Source: Pseudomonadota bacterium (GTDB taxonomy: Bacteria; Pseudomonadota; Alphaproteobacteria; Rhizobiales; Hyphomicrobiaceae). Taken from it: 8,059 nt of DNA. Positions 1 to 7,652 of this stretch are shown here, in pieces. Both the position numbers and the translations under genes were made by a program. Position 1 is the stretch's first letter. The number at the start of each line of letters is the position of its first letter. The notes beneath the pieces are model-generated. The model had not been told where the DNA came from. It searched no databases and saw nothing but the letters and a program-made list of their open reading frames with translations. Location of the stretch: positions 1 through 8,059 of the forward strand of contig JAEZBZ010000263.1 in the NCBI GenBank assembly GCA_023412745.1, given 5' to 3'.

Positions 1-3
1 GCG

Positions 4-348
4 TCAGGCCCGACCAAAGGCCTTACGCAGCTCGGCCTTGGCGTCTTCAAGGACGCGGCGCTGGCCATCGGGCAATGTGCGCCCGGCGCGGTTCACATAG
101 AACGTCAGCATCGACATCGCAGATTGATACGGCGTGCCCTTGCGTAGAGTGCTGGCTTCGGCCGAGCTTTTCAGGGATCGGGCGATCGCTTTCGGATCAT
201 GAGATTTGAAGACATCCGGAGCCAGATCGAGTGCGTGGCTGGTCTCGGTCACGTGCTGCGACCATCGTTTCGATGATGGGGCGCTTGCCGCTGATTTCCG
301 CCGTACCGGTGCCTTGCTCTCGCTTCGGGTGGTTCGTGTCGGCGTCAT
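4..348 (-). CDS. DUF3175 family small basic protein
   Basis: The 114-residue product matches my memory of the DUF3175 family, whose function is unknown. The first 30 or so residues are rich in Ser, Lys, Arg and Ala and probably disordered. The conserved core starts at about residue 28 (KRWSQHVTETSHALDL). It continues through a DPKAIARSLK segment, a KGTPYQSAMSMLTFYVNRAG segment, and a charged C-terminal helix ending KAELRKAFGRA. There is no signal peptide or membrane segment, so it should be cytoplasmic; the basic charge would allow nucleic-acid binding, but nothing shows it. The ATG at 348 is chosen because AGGAG (359-355) lies 6 nt upstream. The frame stays open far upstream, but that part is antisense to kdsA and the VOC gene and is not coding. 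The gene diverges from the VOC gene, and an EcfG-like promoter sits at the right distance upstream. Family assignment is fairly sure; role is not known. Confidence 0.88.
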   Translation of the reverse strand: MTPTRTTRSESKAPVRRKSAASAPSSKRWSQHVTETSHALDLAPDVFKSHDPKAIARSLKSSAEASTLRKGTPYQSAMSMLTFYVNRAGRTLPDGQRRVLEDAKAELRKAFGRA

Positions 349-378
349 GATGCGCTCCTGCACTGCTGTCGCCAGAGC

Positions 379-404
379 AACCGGAAGAGCCCCGCGGGCG
401 TTCC
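379..404 (-). promoter_or_regulatory. Putative EcfG (general stress sigma factor) promoter for the DUF3175 gene
   Basis: On the minus strand the sequence reads GGAAC (404-400), 17 nt, then GGTT (382-379). Alphaproteobacterial EcfG/RpoE2/SigT promoters are GGAAC, a spacer of about 16-17 nt, then CGTT (also written GGAAC-N18-19-TT). The match is exact at -35 and three of four bases at -10. A transcription start would fall near 370, leaving a leader of roughly 20 nt with AGGAG at 359-355 before the ATG at 348. The element is seen directly; its activity is inferred from motif and position. Confidence 0.45.
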
Positions 405-431
405 GACCTCCCGCACCCGTGACAACGTTGC

Positions 432-445
432 GCGGAACGCGGAAC
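432..445 (+). repeat. Tandem heptamer GCGGAAC x2 in the divergent intergenic region
   Basis: GCGGAAC occurs twice back to back (432-438 and 439-445). Together with the GTTCC at 400-404 it forms inverted copies of a GGAAC core within 46 nt. The plus-strand copies have no well-spaced -10 partner: the nearest TGTT (465-468) lies 19 nt after the second GGAAC, longer than the usual 16-17 nt. It may be chance in GC-rich DNA or a regulator site. Confidence 0.3.
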
Positions 446-466
446 AGCTGCGCCCCCGCCCACCTG

Positions 467-496
467 TTGACGCCACGCCATGTATCGGGCCTTGTT
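467..496 (+). promoter_or_regulatory. Possible housekeeping promoter for the VOC gene (and perhaps kdsA)
   Basis: A good -35 hexamer TTGACG (467-472) is followed after 17-18 nt by a weak -10 candidate, CCTTGT or CTTGTT (490-496). It lies 48 nt upstream of the VOC start codon. The -35 is convincing and the -10 is poor, so this is tentative. Confidence 0.3.
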
Positions 497-543
497 GCCT
501 CCTCGGCAGATCGGCCGCTGCATGGCTTGAAAGGGACGGCGCA

Positions 544-1416
544 ATGGCTCGCGGATTGGATCATATCGTTATCGTTGCGCACTCCCTCGACGCGCTGTCC
601 GACGTCTACAAGCGGCTCGGCTTCACGGTCGGCGCGCGTAATACCCATCCGTGGGGTACGCAGAACCACATCGTACAGTTTCCCGGCTGCTTCCTCGAAC
701 TCGTCAGCACCGCCGCCGACTTCGTGCCGCCTGCGCCGAGCGCCCCGGAAGCCGGTTTTGCGCTGGGCGTTGCCAATTACCTGAAGCGGCGCGAGGGACC
801 GGCGATGCTGGTGCTCGAAAGCCAGGACGCCAAGGCCGACCATGCCGAGTTCAAGGCCAAAGGCATCGGCACCGGCGAGATCTTCTGGTTCGGCCGCAAG
901 GGCAAGCGGCCCGATGGCAGCGTCGTCGAACTGGCGTTCTCGGTAGCCTTCACGCAGTCGCCGAAGATCAAGGGGCAGGGCTTCTTCGTCTGCGAGCAGC
1001 ATCATCCCGAGAACTTCTGGAATCCGGCGTTTCAGGCCCACGACAACGGTGTCACCGGCATCGAAGCCGTGGTGATCCAAGCCGCCAAGCCCGAAGAGTG
1101 CATGGATTTCCTGCAAGCGCTCAGCGGCGCGACAACAAATCGTCCCATCACCGCCGGACGGGCGATCGATTTGGGGCGAGGGCGTCTTGAGGTGGTGAGT
1201 GAAGCCGGCGTGCGCGCGCTTGCCGGCAATGCCGCGCCCGACGATCTCGGCAGCGAGCCGTCTTTCGCCGCCATCCGCTTCGCCACGCGCGATCTCGACT
1301 TGACGCGCAAGGCGCTGGACAAAAACGGCGTATCGTACACGGAGCTGAATGGCCGCCTTGTCGTCGCTCCACAGGCGACACTCGGCACGGCGGTCGTCTT
1401 TGAACAGCCTAACTGA
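544..1416 (+). CDS. VOC superfamily (glyoxalase-like) protein, two-domain
   Basis: This 290-residue protein resembles the glyoxalase-like family with a vicinal oxygen chelate fold (PF13468 type). The first module covers about residues 4-135. It opens with LDHIVIVAHSLD, has His7 and Glu52 (FLELV) where metal ligands usually sit, and a QNHIVQFPG strand. The segment FFVCEQHHPENFWNPAF (147-163) ends near His166 and looks like a specific active-site or linker feature. A second beta-alpha-beta module begins near GIEAVVIQA (172) and runs to the C-terminus with AIRFATRDLDLTRKAL. The ATG at 544 is supported by AAGGGA 7 nt upstream. kdsA follows after 51 nt on the same strand, so the two may be co-transcribed. 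Substrate is unknown: VOC members include lyases, dioxygenases, isomerases and resistance proteins, and none is indicated here. The fold is confident, the function open. Confidence 0.85.
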   Translation: MARGLDHIVIVAHSLDALSDVYKRLGFTVGARNTHPWGTQNHIVQFPGCFLELVSTAADFVPPAPSAPEAGFALGVANYLKRREGPAMLVLESQDAKADHAEFKAKGIGTGEIFWFGRKGKRPDGSVVELAFSVAFTQSPKIKGQGFFVCEQHHPENFWNPAFQAHDNGVTGIEAVVIQAAKPEECMDFLQALSGATTNRPITAGRAIDLGRGRLEVVSEAGVRALAGNAAPDDLGSEPSFAAIRFATRDLDLTRKALDKNGVSYTELNGRLVVAPQATLGTAVVFEQPN

Positions 1417-1467
1417 CGCGACTAAGTGTGCTTTCCGTTCTGACCAGATGAAGGGGTAGACTGCACC

Positions 1468-2328
1468 ATGACAGACACCGATTCCCTTCGTCCCGACGCC
1501 GTCGTTACCGTCGGCAATGTCTCGTTCGCCAACGATCGCCCGATTTCGGTGTTCGCCGGTCCGTGCCAGATGGAAAGCCGTGCGCATGCGCTTGAAATGG
1601 CCAGTGCGCTCAAGGAAATCTGCGGACGGCTGGGGCTGGGGCTCGTCTACAAGACATCGTTCGACAAAGCCAACCGCACCAGTCTCGACGGCAAGCGCGG
1701 CGTCGGGCTGTCTGCGGCGCTTGAGGTGTTCGCCGAAATCCGTGACAGCCTCGGTTTGCCGTGCGTCACCGACGTCCATGAGCCGGGCCAGTGCGCGCCG
1801 GTGGCGGAAGTCGTCGATGTGCTGCAGATTCCGGCCTTCCTCTGCCGCCAGACCGACCTGCTGATCGCCGCGGCCAAGACCGGCCGGGTCGTGAAGATCA
1901 AGAAGGGACAGTTCCTGGCGCCCTGGGACATGAAGAACGTCGTCTCCAAGGTGACCGGTAGCGGCAACAGCCGCGTGCTTCTGACCGAGCGCGGCGCCAG
2001 CTTTGGCTACAACACTTTGGTTGTGGATATGCGCGGCCTGCCCATCATGGCCGAGACCGGGGCGCCGGTGATCTTCGACGCCACGCATTCGGTGCAGCAG
2101 CCGGGCGGGCAGGGGACATCCTCGGGCGGCGACCGGCGTTTCGTGCCGCCGCTCGCGCGGGCTGCCGTCGCGGTTGGCGTGGCGGGGCTGTTCATCGAGA
2201 CCCATCAGGATCCGGACAAGGCGCCATCTGACGGCCCCAACATGGTCCCGCTCAACCGGTTCGAGGCGCTGATGGCGGAACTGATGGGCATTGATCGCGT
2301 TGCGAAGGATTATGCCCGCTCCGCCTGA
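1468..2328 (+). CDS. kdsA: 3-deoxy-8-phosphooctulonate synthase (KDO-8-phosphate synthase), metal-dependent type
   Basis: KdsA condenses phosphoenolpyruvate with D-arabinose 5-phosphate to KDO 8-phosphate in the cytoplasm, the committed step towards the KDO of the lipopolysaccharide core. The 286-residue TIM-barrel protein has normal length and is intact. Visible motifs are FAGPCQMES (29-37), YKTSFDKANRTS (61-72), TDVHEPGQ (101-108), KIKKGQFLAPWDMKN (143-157), FDATHSVQQPGG (203-214) and IETHQDPDKAPSDGPNMVPL (243-262). Cys33, His207, Glu244 and Asp255 match the metal-ligand set of Aquifex-type enzymes. The E. coli metal-independent class has Asn in place of the Cys. AAGGGG lies 11 nt before the ATG. 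The gene shares a strand with the VOC gene 51 nt upstream and is followed by two hairpins that probably end transcription. The frequent neighbours pyrG and eno are not seen in this window. Confidence 0.97.
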   Translation: MTDTDSLRPDAVVTVGNVSFANDRPISVFAGPCQMESRAHALEMASALKEICGRLGLGLVYKTSFDKANRTSLDGKRGVGLSAALEVFAEIRDSLGLPCVTDVHEPGQCAPVAEVVDVLQIPAFLCRQTDLLIAAAKTGRVVKIKKGQFLAPWDMKNVVSKVTGSGNSRVLLTERGASFGYNTLVVDMRGLPIMAETGAPVIFDATHSVQQPGGQGTSSGGDRRFVPPLARAAVAVGVAGLFIETHQDPDKAPSDGPNMVPLNRFEALMAELMGIDRVAKDYARSA

Positions 2329-2334
2329 TACGGA

Positions 2335-2358
2335 TCAGCCGTGGGCGGCTGACATTTC
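2335..2358 (+). terminator. Probable hairpin terminator downstream of kdsA
   Basis: A perfect 7-bp stem TCAGCCG (2335-2341) / CGGCTGA (2346-2352) closes a TGGG tetraloop, starting 6 nt after the kdsA stop codon. It is followed by CATTTC, a very short T run. Geometry and position suit an intrinsic terminator, but the weak T tract leaves termination efficiency uncertain. Confidence 0.45.
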
Positions 2359-2379
2359 AGCAAACCGGCGCGCTGAAAT
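2354..2379 (+). repeat. Second inverted repeat after kdsA
   Basis: ATTTCAGC (2354-2361) and GCTGAAAT (2372-2379) form a perfect 8-bp inverted repeat around a 10-nt loop, beginning 2 nt after the first hairpin. No T tract follows, so it is not a textbook terminator. It could protect a transcript 3' end, act with the first hairpin, or be a protein-binding site upstream of the kinase gene. Confidence 0.4.
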
Positions 2380-2433
2380 TGAACGACGGATCGGCGCTGG
2401 CCAGATGACCGCCTGTAACCAAGAGGGCAGGGC

Positions 2434-2462
2434 TTGACGCGCGCACCTGATGCCCCAATAGC
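2434..2462 (+). promoter_or_regulatory. Putative promoter for the PfkB-family kinase
   Basis: TTGACG (2434-2439) is followed after 16-17 nt by CAATAG or AATAGC (2456-2462), an acceptable alphaproteobacterial -35/-10 pair. Transcription would start near 2470. That places the upstream ATG at 2469 at or before the transcript start and favours translation from 2490. The -10 is weak. Confidence 0.35.
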
Positions 2463-2474
2463 TCGCGTATGCTC

Positions 2475-2480
2475 GGGGGA
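2475..2480 (+). promoter_or_regulatory. Ribosome binding site that sets the PfkB kinase start
   Basis: GGGGGA ends 9 nt before the ATG at 2490 and lies downstream of the in-frame ATG at 2469, so it can only serve the later start. That start also makes the protein begin MKRIICVGHAALDRIY, typical of PfkB-family N-termini. Confidence 0.6.
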
Positions 2481-2489
2481 ATCGGATTC

Positions 2490-3389
2490 ATGAAGCGGAT
2501 CATCTGCGTCGGACACGCCGCGCTCGACCGCATTTACCGGATCGAGGCGTTTCCCGCGTCGCCGTCGAAAGTGCGTGCCCTGGAGCATGTCGAGAGCGGC
2601 GGCGGAATGTCCGCGAATGCAGCAGCAACCATTGCCCGTCTCGGGGGCCGCGCGGAACTGTGGAGCCGCATTGGCGACGATGACGTCGGCACCAAGATCC
2701 GCGCCGGCCTGAAGGCTGCCGGTGTTGACGTGCGCTCCGTGCAATCCTTCGAGGACGGCCGTTCCTCGACGTCCGCGATCATCGTCGACGATCAGGGCGA
2801 ACGCATGATCATTGGAGCCCGCGACATCAACATGCCGTCCGGCACGAGCTGGCTTCCGCTGGAACGCATTGCCGGTGCAGGCGCTGTCATGGCCGATGTG
2901 CGCTGGCTGGAAGGTCTGCGCGTGGCGTTCTCCCGCGCTCGTAGCGAGGGCATCCCGACCGTCCTCGACGCCGATCTCGGCGCCCGCGAGGCGCTCAGCG
3001 AAGTTCTCGCGCTGACCGACTACGCCATCTTCTCCGCCCCGGCGTTGAAGGATTTCGCCCCGGACGCCAATACCGGAGCACGGCTTAAACGGGTGCTCGA
3101 CCTCGGCCCCAAGCACGCCGGCGTGACGCTGGGTGCCCAGGGCTACCGCTGGCGCGATGCCGATGGGGCGGGCGAACAGCCGGGCTTCAAGGTCGATGTG
3201 GTCGATACGACCGGAGCCGGCGATGCCTTCCATGGCGCCTTTACGCTGGCGCTGGTCGACGGCCGGTCCATCGCGGAATGCGCCCGATATGCCTGCGCGG
3301 CGGCGGCGCTGAAATGCACGCGGCTCGGCTCCCGCGCTGGATTGCCGACCCGCGCCGAGCTCGACGCCTTCCTCGCCGTCAACGCCTGA
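2490..3389 (+). CDS. PfkB-family carbohydrate kinase, YihV (sulfofructose kinase)-like
   Basis: The 299-residue ribokinase-fold protein should transfer phosphate from ATP to a sugar or sugar phosphate in the cytoplasm. N-terminal PfkB signature: ESGGGMSANAAATIARLGG (35-53), then SRIGDDDVG (59-67). C-terminal signature: VDTTGAGDAFHGAF (238-251), with Asp245 as catalytic base and Gly242-Ala243-Gly244 as anion hole. From memory it aligns almost without gaps to E. coli YihV. Shared stretches include LDRIY near the start, ADVRW (135-139), TVLDADL-like (157-163) and ALKCTR (273-278). Lys27 and Arg138 fall at the same numbers as in YihV, where I recall them contacting the sulfonate, but YihV Asn109 is Gly109 here. 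No other sulfoglycolysis genes are nearby, so the substrate may be another sugar or sugar phosphate. It probably has its own promoter, being 161 nt after kdsA and 149 nt before tkt. The start at 2490 is chosen on the ribosome binding site; 2469 would add seven residues. Confidence 0.9.
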   Translation: MKRIICVGHAALDRIYRIEAFPASPSKVRALEHVESGGGMSANAAATIARLGGRAELWSRIGDDDVGTKIRAGLKAAGVDVRSVQSFEDGRSSTSAIIVDDQGERMIIGARDINMPSGTSWLPLERIAGAGAVMADVRWLEGLRVAFSRARSEGIPTVLDADLGAREALSEVLALTDYAIFSAPALKDFAPDANTGARLKRVLDLGPKHAGVTLGAQGYRWRDADGAGEQPGFKVDVVDTTGAGDAFHGAFTLALVDGRSIAECARYACAAAALKCTRLGSRAGLPTRAELDAFLAVNA

Positions 3390-3524
3390 CGGGCGGGTGC
3401 GCCGATATTCGCCGGGTGAAACCGTCCCAGCGACCGGTCTCGGCATAGACGGGATGGCCTGCCGCCGTTAAATGATCGCGCTGCATCCGATTTGCAGGCC
3501 GTACGCCGATGCGTGGCCGAGAAC

Positions 3525-3531
3525 GAGAGGA
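3525..3531 (+). promoter_or_regulatory. Ribosome binding site that sets the transketolase start
   Basis: GAGAGGA lies 7 nt before the ATG at 3539. The in-frame ATG at 3509 is upstream of this site, has only a weak AGG before it, and would add ten arginine- and glutamate-rich residues, so 3539 is preferred. Confidence 0.6.
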
Positions 3532-3538
3532 CACCGGA

Positions 3539-5548
<2,010 letters not shown>

Positions 5549-5579
5549 CGCCGATCATTCAAGACGTGGAGTTGCACCC

Positions 5580-6782
5580 ATGGATCTCGACAAGCTGAAG
5601 ACCACCGCGGACTTGGATGTCCAGGGCAAGCGGGTGCTGCTGCGCGCTGATCTCAACGTTCCCATGCAGGGTGGCGCCGTCAGCGACGCCACCCGGCTGG
5701 AGCGCTTGGTGCCCGGCGTGGCGGGCTTGACCAAGCGCGGCGCGCGCGTCGTCCTGGTGTCGCATTTCGGTCGGCCGAAGAACGGTCCAGCGCCGGAATT
5801 CTCGCTGAAGCCGGTCGCCGATAAGCTGGCCGCACTACTCGGCCAGCCGGTGACGTTCGTCGGCGACTGCATCGGCACGGAAGCGAAGGCAGCCATCGAT
5901 GCCCTGAATCCCGGCCAGATCGCGGTGCTGGAAAACCTGCGTTTCCACAAAGGCGAAGAAAAGAACGATCCTGCCTTCGCGCAGGAACTGGCCAAGCTCG
6001 CCGACATCTACGTTAACGATGCATTCTCCGCCGCCCATCGCGCGCATGCTTCGACCGAGGGTGTCGCCCACCTGCTGCCGGCCTATGCCGGTCCGCTGAT
6101 GATGGAAGAAATCGAGGCGCTGCGCTCCGCGCTCGACCGTCCCGATCCGCCGACTGCCGCTGTCGTTGGCGGCGCCAAGGTGTCGACGAAAATCCCCGTG
6201 CTGATGAACCTCGTCGCCAAGGTCGACAAGCTGATCATCGGCGGCGGCATGGCCAATACGTTCTATCTGGCGCACGGAGTCGATATCGGCAATTCGCTGG
6301 CCGAGCCGGAATTCTGCGAGACGGCACTTGAAGTCATGAAGGCCGCCAAGGCGCGCGGTTGCGAAGTGATCCTGCCGGCCGACGCCGTCGTGGCGAAGGA
6401 ATTCAAGGCGGGCGCGGCCTCAACCGTGGTGCCGATGCTCGAAGTGCCGTCGGACTCAATGATCCTCGACGTCGGTCCGCATTCGGTCGAGCACATCACG
6501 GATGTGCTGAGCCGCTGCCGCACAGTGCTGTGGAACGGTCCACTCGGCGCGTTCGAGATCGCCCCGTTCGGCGAGGGCACGTTCGCGCTGGCGAAAGAAG
6601 CCGCCAAGCTGACCAAGGCGCGCAAGCTTGTCTCGATCGCGGGCGGTGGCGATACGGTTGCCGCGCTCAATGCCGCCGGCGTCACTGACCAGTTCAGCTA
6701 TGTCTCGACGGCGGGCGGCGCGTTTCTCGAATGGCTGGAAGGCCGCGAGCTTCCGGGCGTGGTGGCGCTGACCCGTGACTGA
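5580..6782 (+). CDS. pgk: Phosphoglycerate kinase
   Basis: Pgk interconverts 1,3-bisphosphoglycerate plus ADP and 3-phosphoglycerate plus ATP, in glycolysis, gluconeogenesis and the Calvin cycle. The 400-residue protein is complete. The N-terminal substrate domain has LLRADLNVPM (20-29), SHFGRPK (61-67), LENLRF (117-122) and NDAFSAAHRAHAS (146-158), giving the expected basic patch of Arg22, Arg65, Arg121 and Arg154. The nucleotide domain has GGAKVSTKI (197-205) with Lys200 and Lys204, IGGGMANTF (220-228), LWNGPLGAFE (317-326) and the glycine loop AGGGDT (354-359). GGAG sits 8 nt before the ATG. It is 31 nt after tkt and overlaps the downstream phosphatase by 8 nt, so expression is likely operonic. 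The gap gene commonly found between tkt and pgk in related bacteria is missing and no remnant fits in the 31-nt gap. Confidence 0.98.
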   Translation: MDLDKLKTTADLDVQGKRVLLRADLNVPMQGGAVSDATRLERLVPGVAGLTKRGARVVLVSHFGRPKNGPAPEFSLKPVADKLAALLGQPVTFVGDCIGTEAKAAIDALNPGQIAVLENLRFHKGEEKNDPAFAQELAKLADIYVNDAFSAAHRAHASTEGVAHLLPAYAGPLMMEEIEALRSALDRPDPPTAAVVGGAKVSTKIPVLMNLVAKVDKLIIGGGMANTFYLAHGVDIGNSLAEPEFCETALEVMKAAKARGCEVILPADAVVAKEFKAGAASTVVPMLEVPSDSMILDVGPHSVEHITDVLSRCRTVLWNGPLGAFEIAPFGEGTFALAKEAAKLTKARKLVSIAGGGDTVAALNAAGVTDQFSYVSTAGGAFLEWLEGRELPGVVALTRD

Positions 6783-7464
6783 TATGTGGCCCGAAGCCGT
6801 TGTCTTCGATCTGGATGGCACGCTGATCGACAGCGTCGGCGACATCGCCGATGCCTTGAACGTCGCCATGCAACGGTCCGGCATGGCGATGTTTTCCGAC
6901 GCGGAAGTGGGCGCGATGATCGGTGGCGGCGCCCGCGTGCTGGTCGGGCGGGTGCTGGCCGCACGCGGCATCACCGAGGACGCGACGCTGGCTGAACGGC
7001 TGCATCGCGACTTCATCGCCGTCTATCAGTCCGCCTCGGTCGCCCGCACGACGGTGTTCGACCACGCCCGTGAGTTGATCGACGAGTTCGGCGCCAAGGG
7101 TATCAAGCTCGCCATCTGCACCAACAAGCCGGCCTCGATCACCGAGGACGTGCTAGCCAAGCTCGATCTCAGGCGGCAGTTCCAGGCCGTCGTCGGCGCG
7201 ACCGACGCGCTGCCCAAGAAGCCCGACCCGGCCATGCTGGTGGCGGCGCTGGATATGGTCGGTGTCGCGGCAGATCGGGCCGTGATGGTCGGCGACAGCA
7301 TCGCCGACCTCGGCGCGGCGCGGGCAGCCGGCGTGCCGGTCGTACTGCTGAGCCATGGCTATACCCGGGTTCCGGTGCATGAACTCGGCGCCGATGCGGT
7401 GATCGACACGCTCGCCGACGTCATTCCGGTCATTGAAACCTTACAGCGGGCGGCAAGTCGCTGA
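6775..7464 (+). CDS. gph: HAD-family phosphatase, probable phosphoglycolate phosphatase
   Basis: This 229-residue HAD hydrolase probably dephosphorylates 2-phosphoglycolate to glycolate, clearing a product of RuBisCO oxygenation or of DNA 3'-end repair. HAD motif I is VFDLDGTLIDS (10-20), with nucleophile Asp12 and acid/base Asp14. Motif II is CTNKP (115-119), with Thr116. Motif III is the Lys in PKKPDP (147-152), and motif IV is VGDSIADLGAARAAGVP (172-188), with Asp174 and Asp178. A helical alpha cap spans about residues 20-90. The chosen GTG start at 6775 overlaps the end of pgk by 8 nt in the +1 frame, suggesting translational coupling. An ATG at 6784, one base after the pgk stop, is the alternative and loses three residues; neither has a strong Shine-Dalgarno site. 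HAD specificity is hard to call from sequence, so another small phosphate ester is possible. A place next to tkt and pgk supports a carbon-metabolism role. Confidence 0.85.
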   Translation: MTDMWPEAVVFDLDGTLIDSVGDIADALNVAMQRSGMAMFSDAEVGAMIGGGARVLVGRVLAARGITEDATLAERLHRDFIAVYQSASVARTTVFDHARELIDEFGAKGIKLAICTNKPASITEDVLAKLDLRRQFQAVVGATDALPKKPDPAMLVAALDMVGVAADRAVMVGDSIADLGAARAAGVPVVLLSHGYTRVPVHELGADAVIDTLADVIPVIETLQRAASR

Positions 7465-7469
7465 TCCAC

Positions 7470-7495
7470 GGCCGAAATGGCAGCAAATGCCGGCC
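7470..7495 (+). terminator. Weak hairpin after the phosphatase gene
   Basis: GGCC (7470-7473) pairs with GGCC (7492-7495). Inside, GGCA (7479-7482) pairs with TGCC (7488-7491) around a GCAAA loop, leaving a 5-nt bulge (7474-7478) on the left arm. It starts 5 nt after the stop codon but has no T tract. It could be a poor terminator or a 3'-end stabiliser. Confidence 0.25.
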
Positions 7496-7603
7496 AGCCC
7501 GCGCTTCGCTAGACACTGGCAGAGCCTATCGGTAGAAACGAACGTTCGAAGCCGTCGGCGTAGGGCGACGTCTTCATCTGGCGTTACCCATGGCGCGACA
7601 GGG

Positions 7604-7618
7604 CGGCTTCCAAAGCCG
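7604..7618 (+). repeat. Small hairpin in the alaS leader region
   Basis: CGGCTT (7604-7609) and AAGCCG (7613-7618) form a perfect 6-bp stem with a CCA loop, 52 nt before the alaS start. No T tract follows. A short GC-rich hairpin can arise by chance, so its role is unclear. Confidence 0.25.
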
Positions 7619-7626
7619 GTCGGGGC

Positions 7627-7646
7627 GTGATCGTGGGCGCTATCAC
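7627..7646 (+). promoter_or_regulatory. Dyad GTGAT-N10-ATCAC upstream of alaS
   Basis: GTGAT (7627-7631) and ATCAC (7642-7646) form an inverted repeat centred about 35 nt before the alaS ATG. The spacing resembles a dimeric regulator's operator. I cannot name a regulator, and a 5-bp arm is not strong evidence. Confidence 0.2.
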
Positions 7647-7652
7647 ACTTAG

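Noticed and set aside
206..784. A 192-codon plus-strand frame through the divergent spacer into the VOC gene
   Set aside because: It overlaps both the DUF3175 and VOC genes in other frames, shows no motif, and would read through the regulatory spacer.
1432..1462. TTTCCG ... TAGACT as a dedicated kdsA promoter
   Set aside because: The spacer is 19 nt and transcription would start at about the ATG, leaving no leader for the AAGGGG site that kdsA appears to use.
4..2205. A 733-codon stop-free minus-strand reading frame across the DUF3175, VOC and kdsA genes
   Set aside because: Only the last 114 codons (348 to 4) look like a protein family and have a ribosome binding site. The rest is antisense to two well-supported genes, and long open antisense frames are expected in GC-rich DNA with GC at third codon positions.
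2310..3446. A 378-codon minus-strand frame antisense to the PfkB kinase
   Set aside because: No recognisable domain; composition is Arg/Gly/Ala-rich, as expected for a mirror frame; it fully overlaps a gene with clear motifs.
3434..3452. A hairpin with stem GTCT/AGAC plus bulged CC/GG pairs between the kinase and tkt
   Set aside because: The stem is short and bulged, with no T tract and no conserved sequence around it; it is within chance expectation.
3390..3538. CbbR-type operator (T-N11-A repeats) upstream of tkt
   Set aside because: I looked because of the tkt-pgk-phosphatase order but found no clear symmetrical match, and the motif is too loose to claim by eye.
7433..7630. A 65-codon plus-strand frame between the phosphatase and alaS
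   Set aside because: It begins inside the phosphatase gene, is Arg/Ser/Pro-rich without a recognisable motif, and has no good ribosome binding site.
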